Shown: positions 26,647 through 36,580, counted from the first letter of the stretch. The stretch: 41,388 bases of DNA from [Phormidium] sp. LEGE 05292 (GCF_015207735.1 NZ_JADEWG010000052.1:1-41388), one strand, 5' to 3'. A program made the numbers and translations. The notes: a model not told the origin generated them from the sequence alone.

Positions 26647-26690
26647 AACTTTAATGGATAATATTAAAAAAATTTAAAGGATTGTTTCAG

Positions 26691-28577
26691 ATGACTCAGT
26701 TTCTCTTAGAAACAAGTTGGTGGGTGCCGATATATGGACTGATCGGGTCTGTATTGACTATACCTTGGTCAGCTGGGATCGTCCGACGCACAGGCCCTCG
26801 ACCAGCTGCTTACTTTAATCTATTGATGACCGTGCTGGCTTTTTTGCATGGCTCGGTGATCTTTAGGCTAACTTGGAACCAGGAGCCAGTGGAGATAGTA
26901 TTTCATTGGTTTCAAGCCGCAGGTTTAGATTTATCCTTCGCTTTAGACATTTCTCCGGTGACAGTTGGGGCGATGGAGTTAATCACAGGGATGAGTTTGC
27001 TAGCCCAGATGTTTGCCTTGGGATACCTGGAGAAAGACTGGGCAATGGCGCGTTTCTTTACGCTGATGGGCTTTTTTGAAGCGGCAATGAGTGGGTTAGC
27101 AATTAGTAATTCGCTGTTTCTCAGTTATGCTTTCTTGGAAATGCTGACTCTTTCTACCTATTTGCTGGTTGGTTTTTGGTATGCCCAACCTTTGGTGGTG
27201 ACAGCAGCCAGAGATGCTTTTTTAACTAAGCGGGTAGGAGATGTGCTGCTGCTAATGGGCTTGGTGGCATTGGCAACGATGGCAGGTAGTTTAAATTTTC
27301 CCGATTTGTATGATTGGGCGGAGACTGCAAATTTAAATCCTGTGGTTGCTACTTTACTAGGTTTAGCTTTAATTGCTGGGCCTACGGGTAAATGTGCTCA
27401 GTTCCCGTTGCATTTGTGGTTGGATGAGGCTATGGAAGGGCCAAATCCGGCTTCGATTTTGCGAAATTCTGTGGTGGTGGCTTGTGGGGCTTATATTCTG
27501 ATTAAGCTTCAGCCTGTTTTGAATATTTCGCCTGTAGCTTTAAATGCTTTGATTGTAATTGGGGCGGTGACGGCTGTGGGTGCGTCTTTGGTGGCAATGG
27601 CGCAAATTGATATTAAGCGGGCTTTGTCTCATTCGACTAGTGCTTATTTGGGTGTGGTGTTTATTGCGGTGGGGACGCAGTGGACTGGTTTTGCTTTGAT
27701 GTTGTTGTTTGCTCATGCGATCGCCAAAGCTTTATTATTCATGAGCATTGGTTCAATTATTGTCACTACAAATAATCAAAATCTCCTAGAAATGGGAGGT
27801 TTAGGGCCGAAAATGCCAGCAACTACTACTGCTTTTGTTGTGGGTACTGCGGGTTTAGTGGGATTATTGCCTTTAGGTGGTTTTTGGGCTTTGCGTTTAG
27901 GAATGGACGATCTATGGACAGAAAGACCATTTTTAGTAGTAGTTTTGTTGTTAGTTAATTGCTTAAGTGCGGTTAATTTAACCCGTGTTTTTCGTTTAGC
28001 ATTTTTGGGGAAAACTCAACCAAAAACTCGCCGTGCCCCGGAGGTTCCTTGGCAAATGTCAGTGCCAATGGTTTCTTTGAGTATTGTTACTTTGTTAGTT
28101 CCGGTGATGATGCAGCGGTTGTCTCTGCTACCTGGTTGGGCTTATGTGAATCAAACTGCTCTTTTACTTTTGTGTTTTTCGGGGTTAATTGGTGTAGTTT
28201 TGGGAGTAATTATTGAGCTACCTAGAAATTGGTCTAGATCGACTAAATCTCCTTTACGATTTGTCCAAGATTTGTTGGCTTACGACTTTTACATAGATCG
28301 ACTTTATCGCGTGAGTGTAGTGTTTGTTGTTAGCCAAATTTCGCGGTTGAGTAATGCGATCGATCGCTATGTAATTGATGGCTTGGTTAACTTAGTTGGT
28401 TTAGCTACAATTTTTAGCGGAGAAAGTCTGAAATACAGCATTTCTGGTAAATCTCAATTTTATTTGCTGACTATCCTAGTCGGAGTTAGCTTTCTCGGTT
28501 TCTTGATGATTTGGCTGTTCGATCAGGCAACATTTAGAGAAATTATAGAAAAAGTAGTGTTGGCGTTGAATGGCTAA
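26691..28577 (+). CDS. ndhF4: NDH-1 subunit NdhF4 (CO2-uptake type)
   Basis: A 628-aa, strongly hydrophobic proton-pumping subunit of the NuoL/MrpA family with many membrane helices. Recognisable segments are GPTGKCAQFPLHLWLDEAME, GPNPASILRNSVVVACGAYI and DIKRALSHSTSAYLG. The start at ATG 26691 has AAAGG 10 bases upstream and is better than the in-frame TTG at 26682. With NdhD4 and CupB it forms the variable arm of the NDH-1MS' complex, which converts CO2 to bicarbonate in the cytoplasm using photosynthetic electron flow. I call it F4 rather than F3 because of its place next to ccm and the lack of a cupS gene. Confidence 0.88.
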   Translation: MTQFLLETSWWVPIYGLIGSVLTIPWSAGIVRRTGPRPAAYFNLLMTVLAFLHGSVIFRLTWNQEPVEIVFHWFQAAGLDLSFALDISPVTVGAMELITGMSLLAQMFALGYLEKDWAMARFFTLMGFFEAAMSGLAISNSLFLSYAFLEMLTLSTYLLVGFWYAQPLVVTAARDAFLTKRVGDVLLLMGLVALATMAGSLNFPDLYDWAETANLNPVVATLLGLALIAGPTGKCAQFPLHLWLDEAMEGPNPASILRNSVVVACGAYILIKLQPVLNISPVALNALIVIGAVTAVGASLVAMAQIDIKRALSHSTSAYLGVVFIAVGTQWTGFALMLLFAHAIAKALLFMSIGSIIVTTNNQNLLEMGGLGPKMPATTTAFVVGTAGLVGLLPLGGFWALRLGMDDLWTERPFLVVVLLLVNCLSAVNLTRVFRLAFLGKTQPKTRRAPEVPWQMSVPMVSLSIVTLLVPVMMQRLSLLPGWAYVNQTALLLLCFSGLIGVVLGVIIELPRNWSRSTKSPLRFVQDLLAYDFYIDRLYRVSVVFVVSQISRLSNAIDRYVIDGLVNLVGLATIFSGESLKYSISGKSQFYLLTILVGVSFLGFLMIWLFDQATFREIIEKVVLALNG

Positions 28578-28645
28578 CAGTCAGCGATCGAGAGATTAAC
28601 AAATAACAAATGAGAAATAACCAACCAAGGAGAAAAACAGGATAA

Positions 28646-30157
28646 ATGCTTAGTGCCTTAATTTGGTTGCCGATAATAGGTGCCGCGATCGTAGCTTTTT
28701 TGCCAGGAAATATATCAGCGAAAATTACACGCCAAATTAGTTTTGCAATTATTTTTGCTGCTTTTATTTGGTCGTTAGTAATAGCAATTCAGTTTAAACC
28801 AGAAAGTAGTACTCAGCAGTTTATCGAATCTTTACCTTGGATTGATAGCTTGGGACTTACCTATAGTTTGGGTGTTGATGGTTTGTCTTTGCCGTTACTG
28901 GTTCTGAATGGTTTATTGACTTGTATTGCTATTTACAGTACAGATGAGAAAATTATTAGACCAAGATTTTATTACTCTCTGGTACTGTTGTTAAATGCTG
29001 GTGTGAGTGGGGCTTTTTTAGCTCAAGATCTGCTGCTATTTTTCTTGTTCTATGAAATAGAACTTGTTCCCCTTTATTTCTTAATTGCAATTTGGGGAGG
29101 TGCGCGAAAAAACTATGCAGCAATTAAATTTTTGCTTTATACAACCGTTTCAGGAATTTTACTACTAGCGGCGTTTTTGGGTGTGGTTTGGTTTAGTGGT
29201 TCTACGAGTTTTGCTTATGAACCTTTACGCACTCATAACTTACCTTTAGGAACTCAACTGTTACTTTTGGGAGCTATTTTAGTAGCATTTGGAATTAAAA
29301 TTCCCTTGGTACCTTTGCACACTTGGCTACCTGATGCCCACGTAGAAGCTTCCACTCCAATTTCTGTGTTATTGGCGGGTGTGTTGTTGAAATTGGGAAC
29401 TTATGGTTTACTGAGGTTTGGGTTAGGTTTGTTCCCAGAAGCTTGGCAAAATTTAGCGCCGAGTTTAGCTATTTGGGCGGTGGTAAGTGTACTTTATGGG
29501 GCGTTTACGGCGATCGCGCAAACGGATATGAAAAAGATGGTAGCTTATAGTTCGATCGCACACATGGGCTACATTCTTTTAGCTAGCGCCGCCGCTACAC
29601 CTTTAAGTTTGTTGGGTTGTTTATACCAAATGATCAGTCACGGTTTAATCTCGGCTTTGCTATTTCTTGTCGTAGGTGTAGTTTACAAGAAAGCGGGGAC
29701 TCGTGATATTAATTTGCTTTGCGGTTTGTTGAACCCAGAAAGAGGTTTACCGATTATTGGTAGTCTAATGATTGCTGGGGTAATGGCGAGTGCTGGTATT
29801 CCGGGAATGATCGGTTTTATTTCGGAATTTTTGATTTTCCGAGGTAGTTTTGAAGCTTTTCCTGTGGAAACTTTGCTTTGTATGATTGGGACAGGTTTAA
29901 CTTCGGTTTATTTCTTACTGTTGGTGAACCGAGTATTTTTTGGTCGCCTTTCCGAAAAGGTTGTAGACTTACCTCAAGTACAATGGTCTGAAAGAATACC
30001 TGCTGCTATTTTGGCAGGGATTATTATTCTTTTCGGAGTTGTACCGAGTTGGTTAGGTCGTTGGACAGAAGCAAGTACAACAGCGATGATTAACCCGCAA
30101 CCTGCGATCGCAAAAGTTATTCCTGCGGTAAGTTTTTCGGAGGCCAAACTTCCCTAA
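28646..30157 (+). CDS. ndhD4: NDH-1 subunit NdhD4 (CO2-uptake type)
   Basis: A 503-aa multi-helix membrane protein of the NuoM family. It has FYEIELVPLYFLIAIWGG with the key membrane glutamate, the FGIKIPLVPLHTWLPDAHVE motif, and DMKKMVAYSSIAHMGY. AAGGAG lies 13 bases before the ATG. The gap from ndhF4 is 68 bases, so the two are surely one transcript. It is a proton-channel subunit of the CO2-hydrating NDH-1 complex in the thylakoid membrane. D4 versus D3 is inferred from context. Confidence 0.88.
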   Translation: MLSALIWLPIIGAAIVAFLPGNISAKITRQISFAIIFAAFIWSLVIAIQFKPESSTQQFIESLPWIDSLGLTYSLGVDGLSLPLLVLNGLLTCIAIYSTDEKIIRPRFYYSLVLLLNAGVSGAFLAQDLLLFFLFYEIELVPLYFLIAIWGGARKNYAAIKFLLYTTVSGILLLAAFLGVVWFSGSTSFAYEPLRTHNLPLGTQLLLLGAILVAFGIKIPLVPLHTWLPDAHVEASTPISVLLAGVLLKLGTYGLLRFGLGLFPEAWQNLAPSLAIWAVVSVLYGAFTAIAQTDMKKMVAYSSIAHMGYILLASAAATPLSLLGCLYQMISHGLISALLFLVVGVVYKKAGTRDINLLCGLLNPERGLPIIGSLMIAGVMASAGIPGMIGFISEFLIFRGSFEAFPVETLLCMIGTGLTSVYFLLLVNRVFFGRLSEKVVDLPQVQWSERIPAAILAGIIILFGVVPSWLGRWTEASTTAMINPQPAIAKVIPAVSFSEAKLP

Positions 30158-30253
30158 AATGTAAATATTGGGTAGAGGAGTTAAATGATTGTCACTTTTC
30201 TACTCAATAGCAAATCATAAATAAAAATATCTTTAAATAATCAGGAGTTAAAC

Positions 30254-31426
30254 ATGAAGACAACCAGCTTAAAAACTAGAATCCATCCTTTAAAACCTTA
30301 CATCGATCAATTGAAATCTGGTAATGCTTTATTGGTAGATACACCGGATAATGTGATGGAAGTTGTAGGAATTCTTAAGAGTTATGGTGTAGTATTAGAT
30401 GCTTACCAAAAAAATCTTATTTATATTGCAGAACATCAATTTTTAGAACTTTTTCCCTTTTTTAAATACTTTGATGGTGACATTAATTTAAATAAATTAT
30501 TGCGTCATTGGTGGCACGATCGAATAAATTTTGAATACGCCGAATATTGCATGAAAACGATGATGTGGCATGGTGGCGGCGGTTTAGATCAATATTTAGA
30601 TACTCCAGAATTTAAAGAAAGGACAAGAAAGGCAATTGAAGCAAAAATTAAAACTAACTTGCCGATTAGATTAGTCGATCGCTTATTCCCCGAATTTTTG
30701 TTAGAACAAGTGCGTCAACAAGCTTATTACAGCGCCTTGGGACAATTTTGGTATGTAATGGCGGAAATTTTTCTCACCATGTCAGATCTTTACGATCGAG
30801 GCAAAATCACCACCATTCCAGAAGTTGTAGATCACATTTTAAAAGGTCTAGTCGCGGCGGCGAATAAACCAATTACTTACGCGGTTACTATTGATAAACA
30901 AGTCTATGAAATTATCCCACAATCTGTTGGCTTAACGTTTTTGATGGATACCGCTGTTCCTTATGTGGAAGCTGTTTTCTTCCGAGGAACTCCTTTTCCC
31001 GGAACAGTTTCTTATAATGCCCAAGCTTATCAAATTTCCCCGGATCAAAGTAGGTTTCAATATGGGGCTTTATATGCCGATCCTTTACCCATTGGAGGTG
31101 CGGGAATACCACCGACTTTGTTGATGCAAGATATGCGGCATTTTCTTCCAGATTACTTGCATAACTATTACCAAACTACAAAGCGCAAGGAAGACGATCT
31201 GCGAGTGCAAATCTGTATCACCTTCCAAAAGTCAATGTTTTGTGTAACCACAGCAGCAATTTTAGGTTTAGCACCTTATCCGATGAATACAACAGATCCG
31301 ACAGAACAAAAAGCTAACCAAAAGTATTTAGAAGGTTGGATGGATCGATTTTTAACTTCTCAGTTGATGGTTGCCAATAGCGATCCAAATGCCTCTTTGT
31401 ACAGTAACAAAACCGAGAATTCATAA
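30254..31426 (+). CDS. cupB: CO2 hydration protein CupB (ChpX type)
   Basis: This 390-aa soluble protein belongs to the CupA/CupB (ChpY/ChpX) family found only with specialised NDH-1 complexes. Typical segments are EYCMKTMMWHGGGGLDQYLD, SALGQFWYVMAEIFLTMSDL and GGAGIPPTLLMQDMRHFLPD. His and Cys residues in the family are thought to bind zinc and hydrate CO2 unidirectionally. The length and the absence of a downstream cupS point to the constitutive CupB rather than the low-CO2-induced CupA. AGGAG lies well placed before the ATG. Third gene of the operon, 96 bases after ndhD4. Confidence 0.87.
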   Translation: MKTTSLKTRIHPLKPYIDQLKSGNALLVDTPDNVMEVVGILKSYGVVLDAYQKNLIYIAEHQFLELFPFFKYFDGDINLNKLLRHWWHDRINFEYAEYCMKTMMWHGGGGLDQYLDTPEFKERTRKAIEAKIKTNLPIRLVDRLFPEFLLEQVRQQAYYSALGQFWYVMAEIFLTMSDLYDRGKITTIPEVVDHILKGLVAAANKPITYAVTIDKQVYEIIPQSVGLTFLMDTAVPYVEAVFFRGTPFPGTVSYNAQAYQISPDQSRFQYGALYADPLPIGGAGIPPTLLMQDMRHFLPDYLHNYYQTTKRKEDDLRVQICITFQKSMFCVTTAAILGLAPYPMNTTDPTEQKANQKYLEGWMDRFLTSQLMVANSDPNASLYSNKTENS

Positions 31427-31471
31427 GGGAAATAATCTAAGAATTAGTCTGTTGTAAACACTTTAGTGTTA

Positions 31472-32272
31472 CTAATTGAAAGTAGGATTATCCCTTGCCA
31501 ATTCTTGAAAATATTTAACTGTTTTCACCTTCAATTCCAATGTTGCATCTTCATCACAAACAATGATGCTTCTGGGATGTAATTGCAATGCGGAAACAGT
31601 CCAAAAATGATTTACCCCTTGTTCGATCGCGTGGTGTAGGGCGATCGCTTTATGATAACCTTGAACTAAAATCATTACTTCAAAAGCGTCTAAAATCGTA
31701 CCTACACCTACCGTTAAAGCATATTTCGGTACTTGGTTAATATCTTGATCAAAAAACCTGGCATTCGCTAACAAAGTGCTGTAAGTCAAAGTTTTTAACC
31801 GAGTCCGAGATTCTAAAGAAGAACCTGGTTCATTAAAAGCAATATGTCCATCTTCACCCATGCCGCCAATAAATAATTCTATTCCGCCGAAAGACTTAAT
31901 TTTATCCTCATAATTTTGACATTCTGCTGCCACATCTTCAGCATTGCCATTAAGAATATGAATATTTTCTCTAGGAATATCAATGTGATTAAAAAAGTTT
32001 TGGTACATATAATAATGATAACTTTGGGGATGATCTTCAGGTAAGCCTACATATTCATCCATATTAAAAGTCACCACATTTTGAAAACTTAACTCCCCTT
32101 GACGGTGAAATTCAATTAACTTTTGGTACATTTTTAAAGGTGTACTTCCTGTAGGTAAACCCAGCACAAAGGGTTTATCAACAGTAGGTTTAAATTTGTT
32201 AATCCGTTGTTTCACATAATTGGCTGACCAATCAGCAACAGCTTCTGGAGATTCACAAATAATTAGCAACAT
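31472..32272 (-). CDS. nagB: Glucosamine-6-phosphate deaminase NagB
   Basis: This 266-aa protein has the family length. It converts glucosamine-6-P to fructose-6-P and ammonia. Motifs are [14 protein letters not shown] (phosphate loop), [20 protein letters not shown] with the catalytic Asp and [20 protein letters not shown] with the catalytic His. NALTVG-type segment [13 protein letters not shown] is also conserved. It lies 53 bases downstream of the PTS permease gene on the same strand, so the two form a likely nagE-nagB operon. No nagA (deacetylase) is present in the window, so substrate may be glucosamine, or nagA lies elsewhere. Convergent with cupB. Confidence 0.97.
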   Translation of the reverse strand: MLLIICESPEAVADWSANYVKQRINKFKPTVDKPFVLGLPTGSTPLKMYQKLIEFHRQGELSFQNVVTFNMDEYVGLPEDHPQSYHYYMYQNFFNHIDIPRENIHILNGNAEDVAAECQNYEDKIKSFGGIELFIGGMGEDGHIAFNEPGSSLESRTRLKTLTYSTLLANARFFDQDINQVPKYALTVGVGTILDAFEVMILVQGYHKAIALHHAIEQGVNHFWTVSALQLHPRSIIVCDEDATLELKVKTVKYFQELARDNPTFN

Positions 32273-32325
32273 AGTTTCTTCCTCAGAGTGTGAATAAATG
32301 TTATTATAATTAGCAACTTAAGTCA

Positions 32326-33705
32326 TTAACTAATATTTTTCATCTCTTCAGCAATTGACTCAGCCATAGGGCCAATTACTACTTGTAAACCTTCACTTCC
32401 GGGGCGAATTGTACCTTTAGCACCTAAACTTTTTAATTGTTCATCTGAAACTAAGTCTCGATTCACCAATGTTAATCGCAACCGAGTGATACAAGCATCA
32501 ATAGTTTTAATGTTATCTCTGCCTCCTAATATTGCTAAATATTGTTTAGCTAAACTAGTAGTTTCCATTTCTTTAATAAGTGAAATGTTATCTGCGAAAT
32601 CTTCAGCTTCTCTACCCGGAGTTTTTAAATCAAGTAATCTGATAAAAAACCGAAACAACAAATAGTAAACCAACCCATAAACTAATCCCAAGGGTACTAT
32701 TAACCAACCTTTTGTAGATAACCCCAAGTTCAACAGATAGTCGATCGCACCTGCGGAAAAAGTAAATCCATGTTTGATACCCAATAAATCCGTTAAAGCT
32801 AATGATAATCCAGTGAGAAAAGCGTGAATTACATACAAACTTGGGGCGAGAAACATGAAGGTAAATTCTACAGGTTCAGTAATGCCAGTCAAGAAAGAAG
32901 TTAAAGCCATTCCTAACATTACACCCGCAATAATTCGGCGTTTTTCTGGACGGGCAGAAAGTGCCATTGCTACGCAAGCTGCGGGCAATCCAAACATAAA
33001 TATAGGATAGAATCCTGCCATAAAAATTCCGGCTGTAGGATCGCCTGCAAAGTAACGGTTTAAATCTCCCGTAACTGCGCCTTTTGCCCCATTAAATGTA
33101 CCAAAAACAAACCATACCAAACTATTTAAAATGTGATGTAATCCAAAAGGAATCAACAGGCGATTTAAAAAGCCAAAAACCAAAGCCCCTAAAGAACCAG
33201 ATTGCACAATCCAGTTCCCTATTAATTGTATTAAACTCTGTATAGGAGGCCAAATATAGCCAAACAAAACTGCTAGGAAAAAGCAAACTCCACCTGTGAT
33301 AATTGGTACGAATCGCTTCCCGCCAAAAAAACCTAAATAATCAGGTAATTTAATTTGATAAAAGCGGTTATAAAGTAATCCGGCGGTAATACCTGCAATT
33401 ATCCCCGCCAAGACTCCCATGTTAATATTTGAATTAATTGCTTTCGTCCCTGTAATGATGATGAAATAACCCACTAAGCCCGCCAAACTAGCTGCGCCAG
33501 CAGCATCTTTAGCAAAACCAATGGCAATTCCGACAGCGAAAATTGCAGCTAAATTATCAAATAATGCCCCTCCCGCTTTGGTCATTACTGGAATATTTAA
33601 CACATCTGGTGCGCCTAATCTTAGTAATAAACCCGCCGCAGGTAAGACGGCAATTGGTAACATTAATGATTTTCCTAGTCGCTGCAATTCGCTAAATATA
33701 GCCAT
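32326..33705 (-). CDS. nagE: PTS amino-sugar permease, EIICB (NagE-like)
   Basis: A 459-aa permease. The N-terminal EIIC membrane domain (about 1-365) starts FSELQRLGKSLMLPIAVLPA, typical of the glucose/N-acetylglucosamine class, and includes GLHHILNSLVWF and TGITEPVEFTFMF. A C-terminal EIIB domain (about 385-459) has the phospho-cysteine in DACITRLRLTL. There is no EIIA domain, unlike E. coli NagE (IICBA). Sugar uptake would need EI, HPr and an EIIA encoded elsewhere. PTS genes are rare in cyanobacteria, so this may be acquired. The link to nagB indicates N-acetylglucosamine or glucosamine. AAGGA lies before the ATG. Confidence 0.93.
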   Translation of the reverse strand: MAIFSELQRLGKSLMLPIAVLPAAGLLLRLGAPDVLNIPVMTKAGGALFDNLAAIFAVGIAIGFAKDAAGAASLAGLVGYFIIITGTKAINSNINMGVLAGIIAGITAGLLYNRFYQIKLPDYLGFFGGKRFVPIITGGVCFFLAVLFGYIWPPIQSLIQLIGNWIVQSGSLGALVFGFLNRLLIPFGLHHILNSLVWFVFGTFNGAKGAVTGDLNRYFAGDPTAGIFMAGFYPIFMFGLPAACVAMALSARPEKRRIIAGVMLGMALTSFLTGITEPVEFTFMFLAPSLYVIHAFLTGLSLALTDLLGIKHGFTFSAGAIDYLLNLGLSTKGWLIVPLGLVYGLVYYLLFRFFIRLLDLKTPGREAEDFADNISLIKEMETTSLAKQYLAILGGRDNIKTIDACITRLRLTLVNRDLVSDEQLKSLGAKGTIRPGSEGLQVVIGPMAESIAEEMKNIS

Positions 33706-33765
33706 TTTTTTGTTGTCCTTTTCGTGAATAGAGTTAATTCATTAATACTTTTAGCAAAAGTACTA

Positions 33766-33805
33766 TTTATCTGTGTTCATCTGTGTGCATCTGTGGATAT
33801 CTGTG
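33766..33805. repeat. ATCTGTGT tandem repeats
   Basis: Iterated TTCATCTGTGT, GCATCTGTGG and ATATCTGTGG units upstream of the PTS gene. They are the same family as the TTCATCTGCG pair at 11650-11670. Confidence 0.7.
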
Positions 33806-33859
33806 GTAAAAAATCTTATTTCCAGTCTTTTACCAAAAGTATATTATAAAAATATCCAA

Positions 33860-33888
33860 ATCCCCGACTTCTTGAATAAGTCAGGGAT
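33860..33888. repeat. Hairpin ATCCCCGACTT / AAGTCAGGGAT
   Basis: An 11-base arm with one mismatch around a 7-base loop, between the DUF4340 gene end and the PTS gene start. It resembles a hairpin repeat dispersed in many cyanobacterial genomes and could act as terminator for the ABC operon that ends at 33908. Confidence 0.6.
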
Positions 33889-33907
33889 CTAGATTCAATA
33901 ATTAATT

Positions 33908-34891
33908 TTATCTTGTTCTTCTCAAGCGGGGTTTTTCTTTTGTTGGTGGAGGCGATTCTTTTTTTGACTCTTCAGTAACAGGTTTATCAGTTTTTGGTGG
34001 AGGAGATTCTTTTTTCGATTCTTCAGTAACAGGTTGTTCGGTTTTTGGTGATGCTTCGGGTGTCGGAGTTGGCTGAATTTCTTGTTGTTTCCATTCGGAT
34101 AAAGGACGATTTACCGCATTCTGAAAATTGATTGGTACTAACAGGATATCTAAAGGTTTTGTTAATTGTTGGGGTGGATCGGCTACGGCGTACAAAGCTG
34201 TATTATTATAGTTAAGATTACCTAAAATTAGTTGATGTTTTTCGCCGTTATTTAAGGTTATTTCTACAGTGGCTAAAGGTTTATCTATGCCATCCTCAAT
34301 GCGGGGATCTGCAATAATACGATCGCCTTTTCCTGTGGCTAATTCATTGAGTAAATATGCGATGTAAGCCTCATTTGCTGGCATTGCAGTTAATAGTGTT
34401 ACTTCATCCTTTTGAGTAGAATTAGGCATTAATCCCCAAAAAGCTAAGGCTAAATCTTCAGGAAGTTCTGTTTCCTGGCGAGATTTTCTCCTTTTTCTTG
34501 TTGCTGTTTCTGTAGATTCAGGAGTTTTAGTTTCTGTACTTTTGAGTTCTGCTGAAGATTCAGGAGTTTTAGTTTCTCGATCTCTTGTTTCTGTTGAAGA
34601 TTCAGGAGTTTTAGTTTCCGCAACTTGATACTTTTCTAGTACTTTTACTGTCCATTTAGGTTCTGTAGAAATGCTACTTGCTTGCGGTTTTACGCGGTCA
34701 AATTGTAACTTATATTCTTTAGTTTTTAAAACTACATTTTGGACATCTTTCTCTTCAAAAGCAAAGACGCGATTTTCGCGAAGTTTTGCCGCTTCTCTTC
34801 TGGGTTTACCTTCTACTTCCCAAATATAAACAACACCACCAAATATCAATGCGATTAAAATCAAAATCAAAGTAGATTTTTGCAATTTCAT
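33908..34891 (-). CDS. DUF4340 domain protein, last gene of the Gld-type ABC operon
   Basis: A 327-aa protein starting at the ATG at 34891 (AAGGAGAGAG upstream), not at the longer frame reaching 34999, which would overlap gldG. One N-terminal membrane helix (STLILILIALIFGGVVYIW) is followed by a periplasmic DUF4340 region, often seen beside GldG-like proteins. Within it lies a low-complexity insert with three ETKTPES copies (about 90-135), and the C-terminus carries two copies of PVTEESKKESPPP and ends basic (KPRLRRTR). Exact function unknown; it presumably belongs to the transporter complex. Confidence 0.85.
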   Translation of the reverse strand: MKLQKSTLILILIALIFGGVVYIWEVEGKPRREAAKLRENRVFAFEEKDVQNVVLKTKEYKLQFDRVKPQASSISTEPKWTVKVLEKYQVAETKTPESSTETRDRETKTPESSAELKSTETKTPESTETATRKRRKSRQETELPEDLALAFWGLMPNSTQKDEVTLLTAMPANEAYIAYLLNELATGKGDRIIADPRIEDGIDKPLATVEITLNNGEKHQLILGNLNYNNTALYAVADPPQQLTKPLDILLVPINFQNAVNRPLSEWKQQEIQPTPTPEASPKTEQPVTEESKKESPPPKTDKPVTEESKKESPPPTKEKPRLRRTR

Positions 34892-34926
34892 TCTACATTC
34901 TCTCTCCTTATTTTTAAATGCTAGTG

Positions 34927-36534
34927 TTATCGTCGCCGCCACCACACAAAACCAGCTGTTAACAGCCCTAGAAAAGGTACAATGATTATTGACAACCAAG
35001 CTAACAAGTTGGCTTGGAAAAATGTCATGTTAATCCGGCGATTTTTTTGTTCTTTAGGACTAATAGAAAGTAATCGATCGTCCTGTTGACTTAACCAACT
35101 AATTGAGTTTAAAAACACATCTCCGTTGATTTGCTGTGAGAACAACCCATTGGTGGCAAAATCAGTATTTCCTAATACTACCATCCTGCTTTCTTGATTA
35201 GGTTTATCTGATTTATTTCCTTGATTTGAAGAAATAGGAGATGGTTGAGGGGTTGCAGATTCAATAGGTCGAGATAAAGCAATTCCTAAAATTAGTGGCC
35301 CTTGCTGATCGCTGTCTGCATTAAATTCTATTTTATCAAGGTTACTTTCTGCCCAACTTTGTTCGGAAGTGAACAGTAAAGGGGTTGATTTCACATTTTC
35401 GATAACTTTGACTATATTAATTGCTCTAGCAGAAGGGTAAAATGAATAACGATTTTGAAATCCTTGGGTAATTGGATGATTACCATAACTACTAACTAAA
35501 GCAGCTGTTGGGCCTAAACCTCTTACTTGAAACTCTGAACCATTGACTACTATGCGATCGTCAATTCCGATTCCCCAATCTTGTAAAATTGGTTCCAAGC
35601 CAGGAATTTTAGTTTTTTGGTCAACAGTTATCAGTAAATTTCCTCCACGTTTTTGATACTCTTTTAAAGCCGTTACTTCTCCCTCCAAAAGTGCTTGTTG
35701 CGGTGCAGCTATTACTATTAAAGCAGCATCTTTAGGAATTTCTTTAGTCTCTGCTAACTTTAGAGATTCAACTTGAAAATTTTTATCTTTTAGACTTTGT
35801 ACCGCCTCTGATAAACTGCCGTCAATTGTTTCTAAAGACCTTTCTCCATGACCTTGTAAAAAGTAAACTTTCGCCGTGCGATCGCTTTTAATTTGTTGAA
35901 TAGCATTAGTAACAGTTTGTTCAGAAAGCGGTTCTGCTTCTCTCACTTTTTGCAAATATTTTCGCTTTTCACCAGATTCTACATACACCTCACCTGGATC
36001 TTTAACGCCAAACTTTTTCGCTAGTCCTGGGTTAATATTTGGATCGACATATTCAAAACTAAAATTTGCTCCTTGGCGGCGATAATTTTCCAACAATTCT
36101 TTATCTTGAGGAGACTGAGTTTGATCGAAAATCCATACCTTTACAGGTTGATTCAAATTTCTGACTAATTGTTGAGTTTCTGGAGATAAAGTATATAAGT
36201 TATTTTCAGTTAAATCTAACCGATAATTGTAGCGATTACCCAAAAAGTTAATCAACCCCAAAATTACCACAAATGCAAACATTGCAAATGCCGCATTCGT
36301 CCCTGTTTGGGTGGAACGTCTACCCCAAAATGCTTGTGCTGGGGAAGTTAAATCGTTGTTTCCCTGTGATACTAACCAAATGCCAATGGCAACAATTCCG
36401 GTAATTATTAATCCTAAACTTATGGGTTCCCAGTTGCCAATTACTGCCATAGCCGACAAACCCATAAATAGCAGGAATAACCCGACCAGCAAAATGTATT
36501 TGGTATATTTCTTATTTAATTTGAAGGTTTTCAT
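34927..36534 (-). CDS. GldG-like membrane-anchored ABC accessory protein
   Basis: A 535-aa protein. Two N-terminal membrane helices (YILLVGLFLLFMGLSAMAVI; LGLIITGIVAIGIWLV), a third near residue 85 (AMFAFVVILGLINFLG), a large extracytoplasmic region with RLDLTENNLYTLSPET and VYFLQGHGERS (both hallmarks of the GldG/DUF4350-like family), and a C-terminal helix before the basic end (FVWWRRR). GldG works with GldA and GldF. In Bacteroidetes these genes are tied to gliding, but in cyanobacteria the transported substrate is unknown. It overlaps nothing; 46 bases follow gldF. Confidence 0.9.
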   Translation of the reverse strand: MKTFKLNKKYTKYILLVGLFLLFMGLSAMAVIGNWEPISLGLIITGIVAIGIWLVSQGNNDLTSPAQAFWGRRSTQTGTNAAFAMFAFVVILGLINFLGNRYNYRLDLTENNLYTLSPETQQLVRNLNQPVKVWIFDQTQSPQDKELLENYRRQGANFSFEYVDPNINPGLAKKFGVKDPGEVYVESGEKRKYLQKVREAEPLSEQTVTNAIQQIKSDRTAKVYFLQGHGERSLETIDGSLSEAVQSLKDKNFQVESLKLAETKEIPKDAALIVIAAPQQALLEGEVTALKEYQKRGGNLLITVDQKTKIPGLEPILQDWGIGIDDRIVVNGSEFQVRGLGPTAALVSSYGNHPITQGFQNRYSFYPSARAINIVKVIENVKSTPLLFTSEQSWAESNLDKIEFNADSDQQGPLILGIALSRPIESATPQPSPISSNQGNKSDKPNQESRMVVLGNTDFATNGLFSQQINGDVFLNSISWLSQQDDRLLSISPKEQKNRRINMTFFQANLLAWLSIIIVPFLGLLTAGFVWWRRR

Positions 36535-36580
36535 TTGCTGCTAATTTTGGTAATTTGGACAATTTTTAATTCCCGCATTT

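Larger units (their letters stand above)
26223..26690. other. 468-bp divergent control region, ccm operon / ndhF4
   Basis: No gene is seen here. It holds the candidate ccmK2 promoter (26344-26372), an opposing TTGACA (26366-26371) towards ndhF4, AT-rich DNA, and a nested hairpin close to ndhF4: ATGGCT/AGCCAT (26591-26596 with 26641-26646) around CAGCC/GGCTG (26608-26612 with 26631-26635). A carbon-responsive regulator could act on both sides. Confidence 0.6.
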
